A stretch of DNA of 64,000 nt from Limnochordaceae bacterium. Its GTDB lineage: Bacteria > Bacillota > Limnochordia > Limnochordales > Geochordaceae. The position numbers and the translations under genes are program-made. The stretch is taken from positions 248,001-312,000 of the forward strand of contig JADBKR010000002.1 in assembly GCA_014896295.1 (NCBI GenBank). The letters are read 5' to 3'. A model generated the notes under the pieces. It was not told the origin of the DNA and did no database searches. It saw only the letters and a list, made by a program, of their open reading frames with translations. The stretch's first letter is position 1; every line of letters starts with the position of its first letter. Positions 43,771 to 52,544 of the stretch are shown here, piece by piece.

Positions 43771-45165
43771 ATGCAGACTCCGCCGGTAGCAGGCTGGCAG
43801 CTGATCGCTGCGCTGATCGTGGGAGTCGCCGTTCTCGTCTATCTCATTTTGAAGACGCGGGTTCACGCGTTCCTCGCCCTGATCCTGGCCTCCGCCCTCA
43901 CCGGCCTGTTGGCGGGGATGGATCCCGTGGCGGTCGGCAAGTCCATCACGAACGGGTTTGGCAACACCCTCGGGAGCATCGGCATCGTCATCGGCTTCGG
44001 CGTCATGATGGGCCGCCTGCTCGAGGTATCCGGCGCCGCCCAGCGCATGGCGCAGACGTTCCTGCGCTGGTTCGGCAGAGGCCGTGAGGACGCGGCCATG
44101 GCGGCGACCGGGTACGTGGTTTCCATCCCCATCTTCTGCGACTCGGGCTTCGTCATCCTCTCCCCTCTGGCCAAGGCACTCTCCCGGCGCACCGGCCGGT
44201 CGGTGATTACCATCGGGGTGGCGCTGGCGGTCGGCCTGGTCGCCACGCACCACGCGGTGCCGCCGACGCCGGGCCCCCTGGCGGTGGCGGGGATCTTCAA
44301 CGTCGACGTGGGCCAGATGATTCTGGCAGGGCTGCTGTTCGCCATCCCGGTGACCGTGGCCGGCGTCTTCTACGCCCGGTGGTGGGGCCGGCGCCTCTAT
44401 CAGATCCCGGACGCGACGGGGCTCGGGTGGCAGCGGGTACCCGCAGAGGCCGCAGCCCAGGCAGCTGCTGCAACGGAAGCGGCCGTCGAGGCGGAGCAGG
44501 AGCAGCAGCTGCCCGGCACGGCGGTCTCGTTTGCCCCCATCGTGGTACCCGTCGTCTTGATCCTCCTCAATACCGTGTTGACGGCTATGAAGGCCACGGG
44601 TAGCTGGGCCACGGCGATCATCTTCCTCGGTAACCCGGTCATCGCCGTGGGCATCGGCTTGCTGATCGCTCTCTGGAGTCTCCTGCCCGGCGTGTCCCGC
44701 AAGGACGTGCTGCGCTACATGGAGGAGGGCGTGAGCTCAGCCGGCATCATCATCCTGGTGACGGGCGCGGGCGGGGCGCTGGGCCAGGTGCTGCGAGACA
44801 GCGGCGTCGGAAACTACCTTGCGAGCTCCATCGCGACGACGGGTATCCCGGCCGTGTTGCTGCCCTTCCTGGTGGCGACGCTCGTGCGGTTGGCCCAGGG
44901 CAGTGGCACCGTGGCCATGATCACGTCGGCCTCCATCACGGCGCCCATCCTCGCCAACCTCCACGTACCGCCGGTGCTCGCGGCCCAGGCCGCGGCGCTG
45001 GGCGCGATGGTCTTCTCGTACTTCAACGATAGCTATTTCTGGGTCGTCAACCGGCTGCTCGGCGTGGAGGATGTGAAAGAGCAGGTCATGACGTGGTCGG
45101 TGCCGACCACGATCGGGTGGGGAGTCTCCCTGATCACCCTGCTCATCGTGTCCGCCGTCTGGTAG
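43771..45165 (+). CDS. GntP-family gluconate/sugar-acid permease
   Basis: This 464-aa multi-helix symporter of the GntP family shows IPIFCDSGFVILSPLAKAL, THHAVPPTPGPLAVAGIF, GAGGALGQVLRDSGVG and QGSGTVAMITSASI; a hydrophilic Glu/Ala-rich loop lies near residues 225-250. It probably imports the C4 sugar acid processed by the kinase and PdxA2. It follows the kinase by 37 nt and ends the operon. Confidence 0.9.
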   Translation: MQTPPVAGWQLIAALIVGVAVLVYLILKTRVHAFLALILASALTGLLAGMDPVAVGKSITNGFGNTLGSIGIVIGFGVMMGRLLEVSGAAQRMAQTFLRWFGRGREDAAMAATGYVVSIPIFCDSGFVILSPLAKALSRRTGRSVITIGVALAVGLVATHHAVPPTPGPLAVAGIFNVDVGQMILAGLLFAIPVTVAGVFYARWWGRRLYQIPDATGLGWQRVPAEAAAQAAAATEAAVEAEQEQQLPGTAVSFAPIVVPVVLILLNTVLTAMKATGSWATAIIFLGNPVIAVGIGLLIALWSLLPGVSRKDVLRYMEEGVSSAGIIILVTGAGGALGQVLRDSGVGNYLASSIATTGIPAVLLPFLVATLVRLAQGSGTVAMITSASITAPILANLHVPPVLAAQAAALGAMVFSYFNDSYFWVVNRLLGVEDVKEQVMTWSVPTTIGWGVSLITLLIVSAVW

Positions 45166-45181
45166 CCACACCCATCAAGGC

Positions 45182-45220
45182 CCGGGGCCGGCGCGGGCAG
45201 CGCGCTCGCATCGGCCCCGG
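45182..45220. terminator. Hairpin between convergent operons
   Basis: 9-bp arms CCGGGGCCG / CGGCCCCGG flank a 21-nt loop that contains its own GCGC pairs. It is placed between the ends of the GntP gene and the minus-strand saccharide operon; likely bidirectional. Confidence 0.45.
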
Positions 45221-45262
45221 TACTATCGTGCGAACCCACCCCACCCCGTGCGTCGCGGCCCC

Positions 45263-46018
45263 CTACACTCCCATGAGGCTGGACATCTGGCGGCGGACCT
45301 GCTCCACCCCGGCCCGCTCATCGCCCTGCCCCTCGAACTCGATGGAGAGATACCCTTGGAAGCCTGCCCGCCGCAGCTCTTCGGCGACGGCCTGCCACGG
45401 GACCTCGTCGCCTCCCTTGACGTGGGCGTGCACCGCCAGGCCGGCGAGGAGCCGTACCGCCTGGAGCGGATCCTCGTGGGCGAGGACGAAGTTGGAGGGG
45501 TCGAGGTTGAGCCGTAGCGCCGGAGAGTTGACCGAACGCACGATGTCGAGCAGCTGTTCGCTGCGCCCGGCCAGCTTCCCGTGGTTCTCCAGGGCCAGCA
45601 CGACCCCCGCCTGCCGGGCGTAGCCGGCGCACTCCCTCAAGCCCTCGATCACCCAGCCCCGGGCATCCTCCCACCGCACGTCCGGCTTGAGATCGCCGGA
45701 AAAGACCCGGACCACCGGCGCCGCCAACCGTACCGCGGTATCCACGGCCCGCCGCACCCGCTGGACTTGCTCCGCCCGGCGCGCCGCATCTGGCCAGGCG
45801 AAGTCGTTGGTAGCATCGTAGGCGGCCACGACGAGCCCCGTCTGGTCGACGAGCGCCCGGATCTCCGGCACCTCCCGGGGCTCGTCCTTCCAGAACACGT
45901 CCAACAGCTCCACCGCACCAAACCCGGCGCCCTGGGCCCAGCGCACGAACCCGGCCACGTCGAGGCGACCAGCGTACGCCTCCCGGTGCAGCGACCACAT
46001 GCTCACCGCGCTCTTCAT
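45263..46018 (-). CDS. TIM-barrel sugar phosphate isomerase/epimerase
   Basis: This 251-aa AP-endonuclease-2-type barrel, like IolE/IolI or hydroxypyruvate isomerase relatives, has LLDVFWKDEP, VVRVFSGDLKP, LALENHGKL, RLNLDPSNF, VHAHVKGGD and LSIEFEG; the Glu, Asp, His and Glu metal residues lie in the last four blocks. ATG 46018 overlaps the Gfo/Idh stop (ATGA). As the last gene of the saccharide operon it probably handles a keto-sugar released by the upstream enzymes; the substrate is unknown. Confidence 0.85.
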   Translation of the reverse strand: MKSAVSMWSLHREAYAGRLDVAGFVRWAQGAGFGAVELLDVFWKDEPREVPEIRALVDQTGLVVAAYDATNDFAWPDAARRAEQVQRVRRAVDTAVRLAAPVVRVFSGDLKPDVRWEDARGWVIEGLRECAGYARQAGVVLALENHGKLAGRSEQLLDIVRSVNSPALRLNLDPSNFVLAHEDPLQAVRLLAGLAVHAHVKGGDEVPWQAVAEELRRAGFQGYLSIEFEGQGDERAGVEQVRRQMSSLMGV

Positions 46019-47037
46019 ACGGCCACCCTCTTTCCGGTGCGATCCGACGCGTAAGCGGCCAGTACGACCTTCAACGCCTCCCTGCCCGCGACCCCGTCGG
46101 GCTCCGGCGTCAGCCCTTCCCGGACGCAGCGGGCGAAGTACCGGTGCTCCTCGGCGAAAGGATCCCCTGCTTGCAGGCCCGGCTGGAGCCATCCCGTGAG
46201 GCCTTGCCATGCCGCGCCCGGCACGAACAGCCGCACGGGAGTGCGATAGTCCACCACGATGCTCCCGTCCGTGCCATACAACTCGTAACCCATCACGCCT
46301 TCATGCGTCGACCATCCCACCTCGATGGTGCCGATCGCCCCGTCTTGCAGGCGCAGGGCCAGATGCGCCACACGGTCGACTTCGCCTCCCGGCTCCACCG
46401 TCGCGAGCACGGCGCTCACGTCGCCGACCTCCGAGCCGCTCAGCCACCGTACCAGGTCCACTGCGTGGATGCCCATGTCGAGCAAGGCACCGCCGCCCGC
46501 CCGATCCGCCCGCAAGAACCAGTCGCTCTCGGCCGGCCACGCGACGTACGGCCCCCGGTGGGCGAACCGAACGCGAAAGCTCAGGATGCGCCCGATCGCC
46601 CCCTCCCGCACCAGCCGGTGCACTTCCTGGTTGAACGCATAGAACCGGTGGGTAAACCCGACCATGAGCACGCGCCGGCTCGAACGGGCGGCCGCCACCA
46701 TCGCGTCGGCATCTTCCGCCGTCAGGGCCATCGGCTTTTCGACCAGGACGTGCTTCCCCGCCTCGAGCGCCAGGAGCGCCTGCCGGGCATGAAGGTGGTT
46801 GGGCGTGCAGACCACCACCGCCTCGATCTCCGGGCGAGCCTCCAGCATCTCCTCCAGCGAGCCGTACGCCGCCGGCACTCCGAACTCCTGCGCGACCGCT
46901 TCTGCTCTCTGCCGCTCGACGTCCGCCACTGCGGCCACTTCGGCGGCACCCGAACGCTTCACGGCCGCCAGGTGCGCCCTGCGAGCGATCGCTCCCGTGC
47001 CTACCACACCGAGTCGCACCAGATCTGTCGTCGCCAT
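46015..47037 (-). CDS. Gfo/Idh/MocA-family oxidoreductase
   Basis: The 340-aa protein has an N-terminal NAD(P)-binding domain (LGVVGTGAIARRAHL; CTPNHLHARQALLALEAGKHVLVEKPMAL) and the C-terminal alpha/beta domain with GGGALLDMGIHAVDLVRWL. These enzymes oxidise or epimerise sugars and inositols via keto intermediates. Paired with the TIM-barrel isomerase it forms a common sugar-oxidation module. ATG 47037 has GGAGG nearby. Confidence 0.92.
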   Translation of the reverse strand: MATTDLVRLGVVGTGAIARRAHLAAVKRSGAAEVAAVADVERQRAEAVAQEFGVPAAYGSLEEMLEARPEIEAVVVCTPNHLHARQALLALEAGKHVLVEKPMALTAEDADAMVAAARSSRRVLMVGFTHRFYAFNQEVHRLVREGAIGRILSFRVRFAHRGPYVAWPAESDWFLRADRAGGGALLDMGIHAVDLVRWLSGSEVGDVSAVLATVEPGGEVDRVAHLALRLQDGAIGTIEVGWSTHEGVMGYELYGTDGSIVVDYRTPVRLFVPGAAWQGLTGWLQPGLQAGDPFAEEHRYFARCVREGLTPEPDGVAGREALKVVLAAYASDRTGKRVAV

Positions 47038-47057
47038 GTACCTCCGCGCACTCCCCT

Positions 47058-48096
47058 TCACCGTGACTGCAGCCACCGGGCGTATGCCCGGTACAGCGCC
47101 ACCGAGCTCGGGTGGCCCGCCGTGGCCGGGCTGTCCGGCGGGTTCATCAGGCCAAGGTACTGGTAAGCGAGGATCCGGTCGACATAGCGGGACGCCGCGG
47201 TGAGCTGGGCGAGGATGCGCTCCCACGGCGCGGGCACCAGAGGGCTGCGGTATACCGGCCCCTCGAACCGGAAGAGTTCGACGTCGGCCCAAAGCGGCAG
47301 CCGTGCCCGGTCATGCAGCCTGCGCAGGCGCGCCCAGATGGCATCCAGTTCGTCGACCCGTGTCTTCTCGACTCCCACCTCGTCCTGGTAAGCGATGTAA
47401 TCCACTTCGAGCGCTCGCAGCTGTTCGACGAAACGCCGGTCGTCCGCCACCGTACGGGTGCCGTAAGGGGCAATGAGGACCGGCTTGCCGGGAGCCGCCT
47501 GCCGGCAACCGTTCCGCCATGGCTCGCGCGTAGAGGACGTACGCCTCCGGGAAGTGGCCCTGGATGGGAGCCTCGACCGGCAGGTACCATCCGGAGAACC
47601 CCCGGTGATGCCCGTACCGGCGGGCAAGCTCCAGGGGGACGTGCTGGCGGCCCAACTGTTCGCGAGGATCCTGCGAGGCAAAGTCGCCGGTATGCTCGCT
47701 GAAAAAGCCAACCCCGAGGAATACCCCAGCGCCGCTTTCATCCGCCGCTCGCAACACGGCCTCGATGGGGTCGGCGCAGGCCAGGGGCGTCCAGCGCTTG
47801 CGCATGACCTCGGAGGGGTAGAAGGCCTCGCCCCGCAGGGCCACCGACGTTACCACGAGGATGCGCATGCCGACGGCCGCCATCTCGTTCACCTTGGCCT
47901 GCCACTGCTCGCAGCTGAACAGAGCGGTCTGGCCGTTCCAATAGTCGCCGTCGTGAGGATTGGGATGGTGGAAGTCCAGCCAGCTGCCTTCGATCGCCCT
48001 GATTTCGTTCATGGGTTTCGCCCCCGTGACCGCAGGGAGGATGGCCATGCCCGCCGCCAACTGCATGAGGCGGCGCCGGCTCAGCGCCAATGGCAT
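47058..48096 (-). CDS. DUF4434-like secreted protein, apparent frameshift
   Basis: This TIM-barrel glycosidase-like protein has a Tat-type signal (SRRRLMQLAAGMAILPAV, residues 6-23). The first frame gives EGSWLDFHHPNPHDGDYW, RILVVTSVALRGEAFYPS, GVFLGVGFFS and HRGFSGWYLPVEAP. At about 47500, at TTGCCGG after the RAMAERL codons, the frame breaks. The expected continuation KPVLIAPYGTR ... DYIAYQDEVGVEKTR ... PLWADVELF ... AYQYLGLMNPPDS is in the next frame, ending at 47058. A single surplus base explains it. The ATG shares bases with the stop of the 1482-aa gene (TGATG). Family naming is from pattern memory and moderate. Confidence 0.65.
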
Positions 48097-51000
48097 CAAG
48101 GTGCCTCCCCCGCCGGAGCCAAGGGACCGGGACCTGCCTCGAAGTACCCCGAGACGCAGTACGCCGACAACCTGCGGCGCCACTGCGGCAGCTGGTGCCC
48201 GGCAGCGACCAGGAACATGCAACCCGCCCGGACTTCGTCGACCTCCAACGGCTCGCCGGTCGCCGGCATCTTCTCCAGCTCGACCCACTGCCCGTCGCGG
48301 AAGGTGCCAACCACCACGGTATCACCCGCGCCCGGCCACCGCCATACCGTGCCCGTCGTGAAGGGCAAAGCGAGCACCGCCTCGCTGCGGCTCAGGTCCT
48401 GCCCGTCCAGCGCGACGAGGGCCAGGTGGGCGCTCGCTTCCACGAGCGGCCGTCCTCGCCACGTCACGGTACCCTGGGACTCCACGTGAGTCAGCTCTCC
48501 CCTGCTCGTGACGAAGACGAGCCCCGGCCGTCTTCGCTCGAGGTGCAGGCGGACGGCCTGCCCCTCCCCGGGGCGCACCTCGACCTCCCGGGAACCGGAC
48601 CGGTGGAAGAGCACCCACAGTCGGCCGCCCTCGGCTGCAGGCGTCATCACGTGCAGGTCGGGTTCCTGGGGACTCACGGGCGGCTCGCCATCGACGCAGG
48701 CCCCGACGACGGCCCTGTACAGCTCGAAGAGCACGGGGCTCGACCGCCAGCCCGGCCAGCGGGCCTCGGTCGGGTCCGCGTTGTAGATCACCGTGCCGTC
48801 CCCGGCGGGCCGGCGGGTCACCACGGGGAAGCCCCCCTCGCCTGCGACCAGCGCCCGCGCGCCGGCAAGCTCGAGGTGCACGCAGGGCCGCCACGTGTCC
48901 TCCACGGCAGTGCCGGGGATAAGGGCACGAACGGCCGGCCCCGCCTCCCACTGCATGGGCGGGTACAGCCGGCGCACCAGCCGGGCGCCGATCAGGTCCT
49001 CCCATACGCTCTCGCGCCGCGGCTTGCGGTCCTCGTCGTACGACGGGTCGCCCGAGAGATAGACCGTACCTCCCCGACGGGCAAAGTGCCGCAGCCATTC
49101 CAGCGCCGTCGCGGGTGCCCCGTAGGCCACCGGATAGAGCACGACCCGTGGCTCGAAGGGCAGCGTGGCCAGATCCTCTTCGTCGACGGCCTGGAAGTCA
49201 CAACCGAGGCTACTGAGCGCCATGCCCGCGGCGTACACCGCATTGACGGCTTTGATGCCGCCCGGCCCCATCCGGTTTTCCGAGGGCACCACCAGTACCA
49301 CTCGGGGCGCCCGGTATGCCAGCGGCAGCGTGGCGAACAGCAGCGCCACGTTGCGCACCTCGGCTGCGATAGGCTTGGGGACAGGATCGTGGCTGTGAAA
49401 GACTCCCCACGGGAAGACCCATCCCGTCGAGTCCTGCAGTCCCCAGTGCTGGAGTTTGGAGGCCCCCCGCCCAAGCCCGTAATGCTGAACAGCCAGGAAG
49501 TGCTCCAGCTGCTCCTCCCGGGTACGCCGCACGAGGTAGTTGGCGCCCCATGCCTGGCTCGGGTGGGTCTTGCACCCGTACTCACCGAGGCCGGTGCCCT
49601 GCCCGCGGATGCGCCGGTCGATGAACGTGAAAGCGCCCGGAAGCAGATCGACGTCCAGGTCCTGGTCGCCCAGGGCGTTACCGTTGGCATGGGTGAGGCC
49701 GTCGATCGCCTGGCGCAGGTCGTTGGCTCCGAAGGGCAGGTTGAAGAACTCGTCGGTGGTGATGCGCCCGGGCGTGACGGAGCTGACCGCGTCCACCATA
49801 CTGCGGTTCCATAGGCGCCCCAGCTCGACCACGAACCGCACGCGGTCCCGGAGGCGGACATCGTCCCATGGGGCCAGAGGGTTCCAGACCGGGTCGGGCC
49901 CGTCCGGCAGGGCCTGGGACCATCCGCGGGACGGGTCGTAGGCTGGGCCCCAGGCTTCCTGCAGCCGGTCCAGGAGACCGTAGCGGCGCCTCAGGTACTC
50001 CTCCCATAGGCCCTGGAAGGCGGTCAGGGGGTGAAGCTCACTTCCCAGGTCGCCGTTGAAATAGAAGATGAGACCCGGCACGTCCCTCCAGTGAGCGGCC
50101 ATCCTGCGGCAGAACTCCTGCTGTGCTTCCCGTTCGGCCCCCTGCGCCAGCACGTTGGTGAGCACCAACAGGCAGGGCATATAAATCATCCGGAGTTGCT
50201 GCAGTTCCTGCACCAGGGCGTCCAGGCTCCGCTGCTGGCGCTCGGGGAACTGAAAGCCGCCGGGGATGTACTGCAGGTTTTCGTAAACCCGGTATCCGTA
50301 GTCCCGGGCCCTCAACAGCAGCCGGCGGCGCCGGGCCGGGTGGTGGAACGCCCCGAAGAAGATCTCTTCGTTGCTGTCCGAGCCCATGAGCACGACCCGG
50401 CGGCCGTCCAGCTCGAAGTAGTTGTCGCGAAACTGAAGCCGGGGGCCACACTCGAGCGCCTGCTGCGACTCGACCAGGATGCTGCTCTCCATGACGTCCC
50501 ATGGCTCATCCGGGTCGCCCGCTCTCAGGTCCGCGGACATTCCTTCCGGGGAGTACCGCAGGCAGGACCGAATCGTGCGCAGGGTGCCCTTCCCCTCGGC
50601 CCACGGGATGGCAAACGTGACCTTGCGGGTGGCGCGAGCGGGCACGGCCACCTGCTGCTGCCCCTTCCACAAGATCGTCCCGGCTCCGTCGAGACACCAC
50701 ACGACGAGGCTTCCCGCCCGTGATTTGCCCGAGGTGTTGTGGACGATGACGTCCACCAGCGCATCTTCGCCCCGGCGGGCCAGGTAGTGGTGCGGCCGTA
50801 CCTCCTGCAAGAACAGCCCCTCGGCCAGGAAGGCGGCGACCCGGCACAGCCCCGGAAGCCGCCGTTCGTCCAGGAGATCGATGTTTTCGGTACCGAACGC
50901 GGCCCAGGCGGAGTGGGTGTACGGCCCTGCGCGATGGATCACCAAAGCCGCGGCGGGTCCCCGCTCCTGACCGTACCGGTCGGACGCCTCCAGCAGCGGC

Positions 51001-52544
51001 TCCCACCGCGCGTCGTCGACCCGGGTCAGCCCGGTGGCGGCCCACCCCCGTACGCCGTCGGGTGGAGCAATCGTCCAGCCGGCGGCGTCGAGCAGGTGCA
51101 GGCTCCCTGCGGGCCGCACCGTCACGGCATGCTCCAGCCGGAAGTCCGCGTCGAACAAGCCGAGCTGGGTCGGCTTCAGAAGGATGCCGTCGGAAGGTAG
51201 TCCCCACCGGCCGTTGAGGAGCCCAGGGTCGGGTATGGGCACGATCCCGTAGCGCCGGAGTACATAGGCCCCCTCCACCATCTTGAGTCCGAAACGCAGC
51301 CGGGTACGGGCCTGCCGGTAGTGGGTCTTGAACGGCATCCGGAAGACCTGGAGTCCGCCGGCGCGCTCGAGCAACCGGGCTTCGAACCGGAAGAGGACCT
51401 CCCCTGAGGCATCCAGCTGTTCGATGGTGACCACCGGCTGCCAGAAGTAGTCGAGGCCCTCTCCCCTGCCCTCCACCACCAGCACGTACCACGAGCCGGC
51501 CTCCAGTTCGTAGAGGGCTTCGGCTTGCGGAACCGCCTGCAGGAAGCTGCCGAACGGATGCGCCTTCAGGAGGTACCCCTGCGCCTCTCCGTCACGCCGG
51601 GTCGGCAGGCTCTCCACCGTCGACTCGAGGGGAGCAACCACCGGCGCGCCGTCGAGCTCGACCTGCGGGGGGTAAGGCTGTTCCACCCATCCTTCCGCCT
51701 CCCGGCGCCAGATGCGGTCGAAGGCGTAGCCACCCAGGGTCATGAGTTTCCCTCCAGCCGCCAGAAAGCGCAGGAGGGCCGCCCGCGCGTGGGCGGGGTA
51801 GTGCGGCCCGTGGGTCCAGATCAGGAGCGAGACCCCAGCACCGGTGAGCGCATCCGGTCTCTCCAGGGCCGCCGCATTCCACGAGGCGACCTGCCATCCC
51901 CACGCCTTCAGGCGCGCGAGCAAGGCAAAGACCCGGCTCTCCTGAGGAGCGCCCGGGAACGACGGGTCGTAGAAGATGGCCACCGCACGGTCATCCAGAA
52001 GTGGGGGCCAGGACGAGACGGCGTCGAGACCTGCACCCCGGGCCCGGAGCGAAAACGCCTTCACCCAAAACCGGCCGGTGCCGTTGTAAATCCCGATGCG
52101 GAGTTCGAAAAACCACGCCTTCGGGTTGCGGGGAAGTTGCTGCTCGACCTGCTGCCACCCGCCGGGTTCCCGGAGTACCAGGACGGTCGCCTCGTCGACC
52201 GGATCGCCGGAGAGGTCGAGCTGCGCCAGCCGGACATACAGGTGCCCCGGCGCCCGAGTGAGGTGGGCGACGTTGCCTCTTCCCGTGTACGGATGGAGAC
52301 TGTCCAGCCGCACATGGCCCCGGAGCTCCAGGCGCTCGCAGCCCTCAGGGATGAAGCCCCACTGGGTGGCGGCCCCGGCGTGCTCGCTCTCGCCGTTCAT
52401 TTGTTTCTGCGTGGGGTCGGCACCCAGGCTCATCAACCCGGGACCGCCTCCGGGCACCTCCGGCACGTACTCGCAGTTCTCCCCGAGCGACCAGCCGTGA
52501 TGCTCCGTGAAAGCCCCATTGCGCAACAGTTCCACGACGTTCAC
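48096..52544 (-). CDS. Very large (1482 aa) glycosidase-like multidomain protein
   Basis: I do not recognise a single named family. An N-terminal beta-rich, carbohydrate-binding-like part (about 1-170) is followed by a GATase/ThuA-like domain (about 184-275: VAIFYDPSFPG ... VSLLIWTHGPHYP ... GGKLMTLGGYAFD), more beta-rich sequence, and a TIM-barrel region (about 690-1020: ELDGRRVVLMGSDSNEE, YENLQYIPGGFQFPE, GLIFYFNGDLGSE, TTDEFFNLPFG). Then comes a beta-galactosidase-trimerisation-like GATase fold (RVVLVVPSENRM ... RRGGTVYLSGDPSYDED) and a beta-rich C-terminus. This resembles GH42/GHA-clan architecture. There is no signal peptide. The GTG start overlaps the 970-aa gene (GTGA), so the two are probably translated together. 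Confidence 0.7.
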   Translation of the reverse strand: MNVVELLRNGAFTEHHGWSLGENCEYVPEVPGGGPGLMSLGADPTQKQMNGESEHAGAATQWGFIPEGCERLELRGHVRLDSLHPYTGRGNVAHLTRAPGHLYVRLAQLDLSGDPVDEATVLVLREPGGWQQVEQQLPRNPKAWFFELRIGIYNGTGRFWVKAFSLRARGAGLDAVSSWPPLLDDRAVAIFYDPSFPGAPQESRVFALLARLKAWGWQVASWNAAALERPDALTGAGVSLLIWTHGPHYPAHARAALLRFLAAGGKLMTLGGYAFDRIWRREAEGWVEQPYPPQVELDGAPVVAPLESTVESLPTRRDGEAQGYLLKAHPFGSFLQAVPQAEALYELEAGSWYVLVVEGRGEGLDYFWQPVVTIEQLDASGEVLFRFEARLLERAGGLQVFRMPFKTHYRQARTRLRFGLKMVEGAYVLRRYGIVPIPDPGLLNGRWGLPSDGILLKPTQLGLFDADFRLEHAVTVRPAGSLHLLDAAGWTIAPPDGVRGWAATGLTRVDDARWEPLLEASDRYGQERGPAAALVIHRAGPYTHSAWAAFGTENIDLLDERRLPGLCRVAAFLAEGLFLQEVRPHHYLARRGEDALVDVIVHNTSGKSRAGSLVVWCLDGAGTILWKGQQQVAVPARATRKVTFAIPWAEGKGTLRTIRSCLRYSPEGMSADLRAGDPDEPWDVMESSILVESQQALECGPRLQFRDNYFELDGRRVVLMGSDSNEEIFFGAFHHPARRRRLLLRARDYGYRVYENLQYIPGGFQFPERQQRSLDALVQELQQLRMIYMPCLLVLTNVLAQGAEREAQQEFCRRMAAHWRDVPGLIFYFNGDLGSELHPLTAFQGLWEEYLRRRYGLLDRLQEAWGPAYDPSRGWSQALPDGPDPVWNPLAPWDDVRLRDRVRFVVELGRLWNRSMVDAVSSVTPGRITTDEFFNLPFGANDLRQAIDGLTHANGNALGDQDLDVDLLPGAFTFIDRRIRGQGTGLGEYGCKTHPSQAWGANYLVRRTREEQLEHFLAVQHYGLGRGASKLQHWGLQDSTGWVFPWGVFHSHDPVPKPIAAEVRNVALLFATLPLAYRAPRVVLVVPSENRMGPGGIKAVNAVYAAGMALSSLGCDFQAVDEEDLATLPFEPRVVLYPVAYGAPATALEWLRHFARRGGTVYLSGDPSYDEDRKPRRESVWEDLIGARLVRRLYPPMQWEAGPAVRALIPGTAVEDTWRPCVHLELAGARALVAGEGGFPVVTRRPAGDGTVIYNADPTEARWPGWRSSPVLFELYRAVVGACVDGEPPVSPQEPDLHVMTPAAEGGRLWVLFHRSGSREVEVRPGEGQAVRLHLERRRPGLVFVTSRGELTHVESQGTVTWRGRPLVEASAHLALVALDGQDLSRSEAVLALPFTTGTVWRWPGAGDTVVVGTFRDGQWVELEKMPATGEPLEVDEVRAGCMFLVAAGHQLPQWRRRLSAYCVSGYFEAGPGPLAPAGEAP

